Below, piece by piece: positions 35,948-39,594 of a DNA stretch of 39,594 nt. The notes under the pieces are model-generated. The model was not told the origin of the DNA. It did not search any database and saw nothing but the letters and a program-made list of their open reading frames with translations. Every line of letters begins with the position of its first letter. The stretch's first letter is position 1. The DNA comes from Microcaldota archaeon. GTDB lineage: Archaea > Micrarchaeota > Micrarchaeia > Burarchaeales > JACRGF01. The stretch spans positions 1-39,594 of the forward strand of contig JACRGF010000001.1 of NCBI GenBank assembly GCA_016212395.1, in the 5' to 3' direction. The position numbers and the translations under genes were made by a program.

Positions 35948-37153
35948 ATGAAATTAACAAGCGAAGAAAAGAAAATGCTTGAAGGAAAATGTGGCAAAGC
36001 AACGCGGGAAGCAATGGAAATTATTGTTGCGTTGGGCGAAATCTACGGAGCAAAAAAACTCATTCCTGTCTCGAGCGTGCAGGTTGCCGGAGTGAGCTAC
36101 GCAAACTTGGGCGAAGCAGGCTTGGATTACTTGAAGGCAATAGCAGACGCGGGCGGGAAAGTGCGCGTGCTCACCACGTTGAACCCTGCGGGAATGGATG
36201 TTGAAAACTGGAAGACACTTGGAATAAAAGAGGATTTTGCGGAAAAGCAAAAGAGAGTGCTTGACGCGTTCAGGAGAATGGACATTACTGTAACGTGCAC
36301 GTGCACTCCTTACTTGATTGGCAATTTGCCGCGCTTCGGAGAAAGCATAGCGTGGAGCGAGAGCTCGGCAGTGTGCTTCGCTAATTCAGTTTTGGGCGCG
36401 AAGACGAACAGGGAAGGCGGGCCTTCTGCGTTGGCTGCAGCTTTAACTGGAAAAACTGCAGAGTACGGGTTGCACTTGAACGAGAACAGGCAAGCGCAGG
36501 TTGTAGTAGAAGTGAAAACGAAACTTGATGGAACGCGAGACTGGGGCGAGCTTGGGTACGCGATTGGAAAAAAGATAGGGAATAAGATTCCGTTTATTAC
36601 TGGAGTGAAGAAAGCAAGCATTGAAGAGTTGAAGAGTTTTTCAGCAAGCATTGCCACTTATGGTGGAACAGCGTTGTTTCACATTAAAGGAATTACTCCA
36701 AATAAAACAAGGAAGCCGAGTGGAGAAAAAATTGTTATTACAGATGTTGGAATGATTGAAGCGAGAATGGCGTTGAATGACGACGTGCCGGATGGGCTTG
36801 TAGACTTTGTTGCAGTAGGGTGCCCGCACGCGAGCATAAAGGAAATAGAGGAAATCGCGCGAATGGTGAGCGGAAAGAAAGTGAAAGCAGAATTCTGGGT
36901 GACTACCGCGCGCGCTACGAAAAACACTGCGGACACGATGGGTTACACGAAAACAATAGAAGAAGCCGGAGGCAAGTTCGCGTGCGACACGTGCATGGTA
37001 GTCGCACCGTTGAAAGGAAGGTTCAAAGTGCTTGCAACAGACTCGGCGAAAGCATGCTATTACGCGAGAGGAAAAAACGAGTTCAAGACTAAATTCGGGG
37101 CAATGAAAGAATGCGTGCAGGCAGCAATAGAAGGAAAGTGGATTATTGAATAA
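35948..37153 (+). CDS. Aconitase X catalytic domain; probable phosphomevalonate dehydratase large subunit (ORF open from 35930)
   Basis: PVSSVQVAGVSYANLGEAGLDYL, ITVTCTCTPYLIGNLPRFGESIAWSESSAVCFANSVLGAKTNREGGPSALAAALTGKTAEYGLH, DTCMVVAPL. Confidence 0.92.
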   Translation: MKLTSEEKKMLEGKCGKATREAMEIIVALGEIYGAKKLIPVSSVQVAGVSYANLGEAGLDYLKAIADAGGKVRVLTTLNPAGMDVENWKTLGIKEDFAEKQKRVLDAFRRMDITVTCTCTPYLIGNLPRFGESIAWSESSAVCFANSVLGAKTNREGGPSALAAALTGKTAEYGLHLNENRQAQVVVEVKTKLDGTRDWGELGYAIGKKIGNKIPFITGVKKASIEELKSFSASIATYGGTALFHIKGITPNKTRKPSGEKIVITDVGMIEARMALNDDVPDGLVDFVAVGCPHASIKEIEEIARMVSGKKVKAEFWVTTARATKNTADTMGYTKTIEEAGGKFACDTCMVVAPLKGRFKVLATDSAKACYYARGKNEFKTKFGAMKECVQAAIEGKWIIE

Positions 37154-37220
37154 AAAAAAATGTGAAAATATTTTTTGTTTTTGCGCGCTTGATTTGTGTG
37201 TTTGTTGCATGGTGGTTCGA

Positions 37221-37613
37221 ATGGAGTTGAAGGGAAGAAAAATTTGCAAGGGAATTGGAGAAGGCGAAGCGTTAGTTTCGAAAGACGCGATTAGTTTTTA
37301 CGGTGGAATAGACCCTGAAACAGGAGTTGTTGTAGAGAAAGGGCACTTGCTTGAAGGCAAAAGCATTGCCGGGAAAGTGCTTGTGTTTCCTAATGGGAAG
37401 GGAAGCACTGTCGGCTCGTACACGATGTACCAGTTGAAGAAGAACGGAAAAGCTCCAGTAGCAATTGTCGTCAAAGAGTGCGACGCTATTCTTGCAGTTG
37501 GAGCAATAATTTCAGAAATTCCGCTCGTGGACAAAGTGGAAGGATTGCTTGAGAATTTGAAGGACGGAATGAAAGTGAAAATAGACGCGGACAAGGCAAT
37601 AGTAAGCTTTTAA
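37221..37613 (+). CDS. Aconitase X swivel domain (DUF126); probable phosphomevalonate dehydratase small subunit (ORF open from 37146)
   Basis: GEGEALVSKDAISFYGGIDPETGVVVEKGHLLEGKSIAGKVLVFPNGKGSTVGSYTMYQL, AILAVGAIISEIPLVD. Confidence 0.94.
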   Translation: MELKGRKICKGIGEGEALVSKDAISFYGGIDPETGVVVEKGHLLEGKSIAGKVLVFPNGKGSTVGSYTMYQLKKNGKAPVAIVVKECDAILAVGAIISEIPLVDKVEGLLENLKDGMKVKIDADKAIVSF

Positions 37614-37636
37614 TGAAAGCACTCGAATGCCATTGG

Positions 37637-38035
37637 ATGGTGATTGAAGTGAACAAAGCGAATTTGTTTTTGTGCTTGGTTGCAGTGCTTGTTTTGATTG
37701 CAGGCTGCACTGGACAGCAAGGCAGGCAGGCAGCAGGGCAAGGACAGCAAAATGAAAGCACTGTTGCATCTGCAAGCAGTAGTGGCGCTTCTAAAACAGT
37801 TACTGTTGAAATAAAAGATTCCGCGTTCACGCCTTCAACAGCAACGATTAAAGCAGGAGGCAAAGTAAAATGGTCGAACAAAGACTCTGTTGACCACACG
37901 ATAAAAATGGGTTCGTACGAGTCAACGCGCATGAGCCAAGGGCTCTCGTTCACTTACGAATTCAAGGAAAAAGGAACGTACGATTACATATGCGGGCTTC
38001 ACCCTTCAATGAGAGGAACAATAGTAGTAGAGTGA
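37637..38035 (+). CDS. Cupredoxin (plastocyanin-like) lipoprotein (ORF open from 37613)
   Basis: Lipobox VLIAGCTG; GKVKWSNKDSVDHTIK...YDYICGLHPSMRGTIVVE with His/Cys/His/Met type-1 Cu ligands. Confidence 0.9.
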   Translation: MVIEVNKANLFLCLVAVLVLIAGCTGQQGRQAAGQGQQNESTVASASSSGASKTVTVEIKDSAFTPSTATIKAGGKVKWSNKDSVDHTIKMGSYESTRMSQGLSFTYEFKEKGTYDYICGLHPSMRGTIVVE

Positions 38036-38045
38036 GGTGAAATTG

Positions 38046-38258
38046 ATGTTTGAACAAATAGCGTACTATACGATATTCGGAAAAACGATGGTATTCAACA
38101 CTGGAGTGCTCGCACTCTCGGGCTTGATTGCAACAGCACTGCTGGGATTCCTGCGCAAAAAAAACCCTGCGTTGATAAAATGGCACATGCGAGTGGCAAA
38201 AATCACGCTATTAATTGCAATAACGCACGCAACACTCGCGCTCTCCGCATACGTTTAA
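38046..38258 (+). CDS. Small 2-TM protein with paired His, possible heme-b-like membrane partner of the cupredoxin (ORF open from 38037)
   Basis: MFEQIAYYTIFG..., KWHMRVAKITLLIAITHATLAL; two His in or near TM segments; 1-10 nt after the cupredoxin stop. Confidence 0.55.
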   Translation: MFEQIAYYTIFGKTMVFNTGVLALSGLIATALLGFLRKKNPALIKWHMRVAKITLLIAITHATLALSAYV

Positions 38259-38353
38259 ACAGAAAAAAAAAAGGAAAGAATATTCAATCACGCAGCAAAC
38301 GCTTTGAACAAAAAAGTACAGCCAACGCACTGCACGCGACGCTCAACAATTAA

Positions 38354-39289
38354 TTATCCGATAGTAGTCGCGAACGCTTCAAAACCCTGGAGTTTCACTG
38401 CGTCCAGCACTTTGTCTTGCAGTTGCTTGCCTGGAGTGAGCGCGAACATCAAGCCTCCCCTGCCGGTGCCAGTCATTTTCGCTCCGAACGCGCCTGCTTG
38501 CCTTGCAGTGTCAACAAGCAAATCCAGTTCTTTGCACGAGACAGCCAGTTGCTGCAAGAGCGCGTGGTTCTCGTCCAAAAGCCCGCCTGCTTTCTTCCAG
38601 TCGCCTTGCTCGATTGAAACGCGCGCGCTTATCAAAAGCCGCTGGTACTTTTTCACTGCCTCGTTGAACTTCACAGGGTTTTCTTCCTTCAGCTTCTTCA
38701 CTTCACCCACAACAAATTTAGTGTCCGACGTCAAGCCAGTGTTGCCGACTACTACTTCAACTGGTTTTCTCGCCTTGATTAGCTCGATAGAGTTTTTGCC
38801 TAGTTGCAAGTCTTTCTTGAACACAAGCAATCCACCGAACACTGCAGCAGTATTGTCTATTCCGCTGGGAGTGCCGTGGTAGCCTTTCTCTCCCTCGAAC
38901 GCCAACTCGTTAATCTTGCGGTTGTCAAGCTTCAACGAATACAAGTCGTTCAACGCGCGCGCAATCGCAGCACAGCTTGCAGCACTCGCGCCCACTCCGC
39001 TCGCAGCCTGCAAGTCCCCGCCTAAAACAATTTTAATGCCTTTTTTTGAAACGTCCACGCCAGCTGCTTTGAGGATTAAATCAATGGACGCTTTCTGCTG
39101 GCTGAACTTTTCCTTCTTGTAGCCGAGAGTTTCAGGCCTATTGTCCTCCACTTGCCAGCCAGGCGAATCCTTGAATTCAATGCTCGCAACAGTCTTGCTG
39201 CCAATAGCAGAAACTATCGCAGGCAACCCGAACACGACGAAATGCTCTCCGAACAAAATCAGTTTTCCAGAACCGCTTCCAACTGCCAT
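38354..39289 (-). CDS. mvk: Mevalonate kinase
   Basis: SGKLILFGEHFVVFGLPAIVSAI, GGDLQAASGVGASAASCAAIARAL, HGTPSGIDNTAAVFGG, GAFGAKMTGTGRGGLMFAL (GHMP kinase motifs). Confidence 0.95.
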   Translation of the reverse strand: MAVGSGSGKLILFGEHFVVFGLPAIVSAIGSKTVASIEFKDSPGWQVEDNRPETLGYKKEKFSQQKASIDLILKAAGVDVSKKGIKIVLGGDLQAASGVGASAASCAAIARALNDLYSLKLDNRKINELAFEGEKGYHGTPSGIDNTAAVFGGLLVFKKDLQLGKNSIELIKARKPVEVVVGNTGLTSDTKFVVGEVKKLKEENPVKFNEAVKKYQRLLISARVSIEQGDWKKAGGLLDENHALLQQLAVSCKELDLLVDTARQAGAFGAKMTGTGRGGLMFALTPGKQLQDKVLDAVKLQGFEAFATTIG

Positions 39290-39462
39290 GAAAAACCACC
39301 CTTGAAAAAAAATGCAGGAATAAACAACTCAAACAAGACAATTAAACGTTTCCAAAGGACATAGTGCAGATCGTGCAAAACAAGCAAACGCGAAACGCTC
39401 AAAAAACGAAAAACGATACTGCCAGCACGCGAGTTCCCCCACGCAAATTTCAAGGTAAGTGT

Positions 39463-39594
39463 TTAGCTGCTCCCTCGCATTGCAGCAATTAACGCAACCT
39501 GCGGGTTGATTCCCTGCAAGTTCCAAGTCGCAACCATTGATGCAAGCACTTCGTAGATTCCTGCTCCTTTCTGGTTTCTGAGAGTTCCCATGAT
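39463..39594 (-). mobile_element. C-terminal end of a probable transposase (truncated by the window edge)
   Basis: Minus-strand frame reads IMGTLRNQKGAGIYEVLASMVATWNLQGINPQVALIAAMRGSS-stop; the IxGTLRxxKG...YE......ATW...GINP pattern resembles IS66-like transposase tails. Confidence 0.5.

Overview
This 39.6-kb window is gene-dense archaeal chromosome. Archaeal-type DNA primase PriL/PriS, GINS, eL42, eS27, aIF2-alpha, Nop10, archaeal-type riboflavin synthase and TATA-like promoters support this. A DPANN-type lineage is plausible, but that is inference. Main blocks: (1) a cytosolic sulfhydrogenase-like [NiFe] hydrogenase (gamma, delta, alpha) with a candidate maturation protease nearby; (2) a five-gene riboflavin operon that mixes bacterial-style RibD/RibA with archaeal riboflavin synthase; (3) lipid and sugar phosphate genes (PAP2, dolichol-kinase-like, RpiA, DedA-like); (4) a MacB/LolD-like ABC exporter with an exported adhesin-like partner; (5) a VirB2/TrbC-like pilin candidate; (6) an AbiEi/AbiEii toxin-antitoxin cassette bounded by direct repeats that duplicate the 3' end of the neighbouring gene; (7) that neighbour, a VIT-VWA surface protein fused through a transmembrane helix to a cytoplasmic winged helix; (8) replication and translation genes with a GIDE-LemA pair between primase and GINS; (9) every enzyme step of the archaeal (phosphomevalonate dehydratase) mevalonate route from mevalonate to IPP; (10) a cupredoxin next to a small two-His membrane protein; (11) the tail of a probable transposase at the right edge. 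The most interesting candidates are the att-like repeats around AbiE (15826-17968), the VIT-VWA-TM-wHTH fusion with a palindrome at its promoter, and a GC-rich three-way-junction-like structure (34326-34404) in the leader of the UbiD-like gene. All calls come from reading the sequence and translations; no database search was run.
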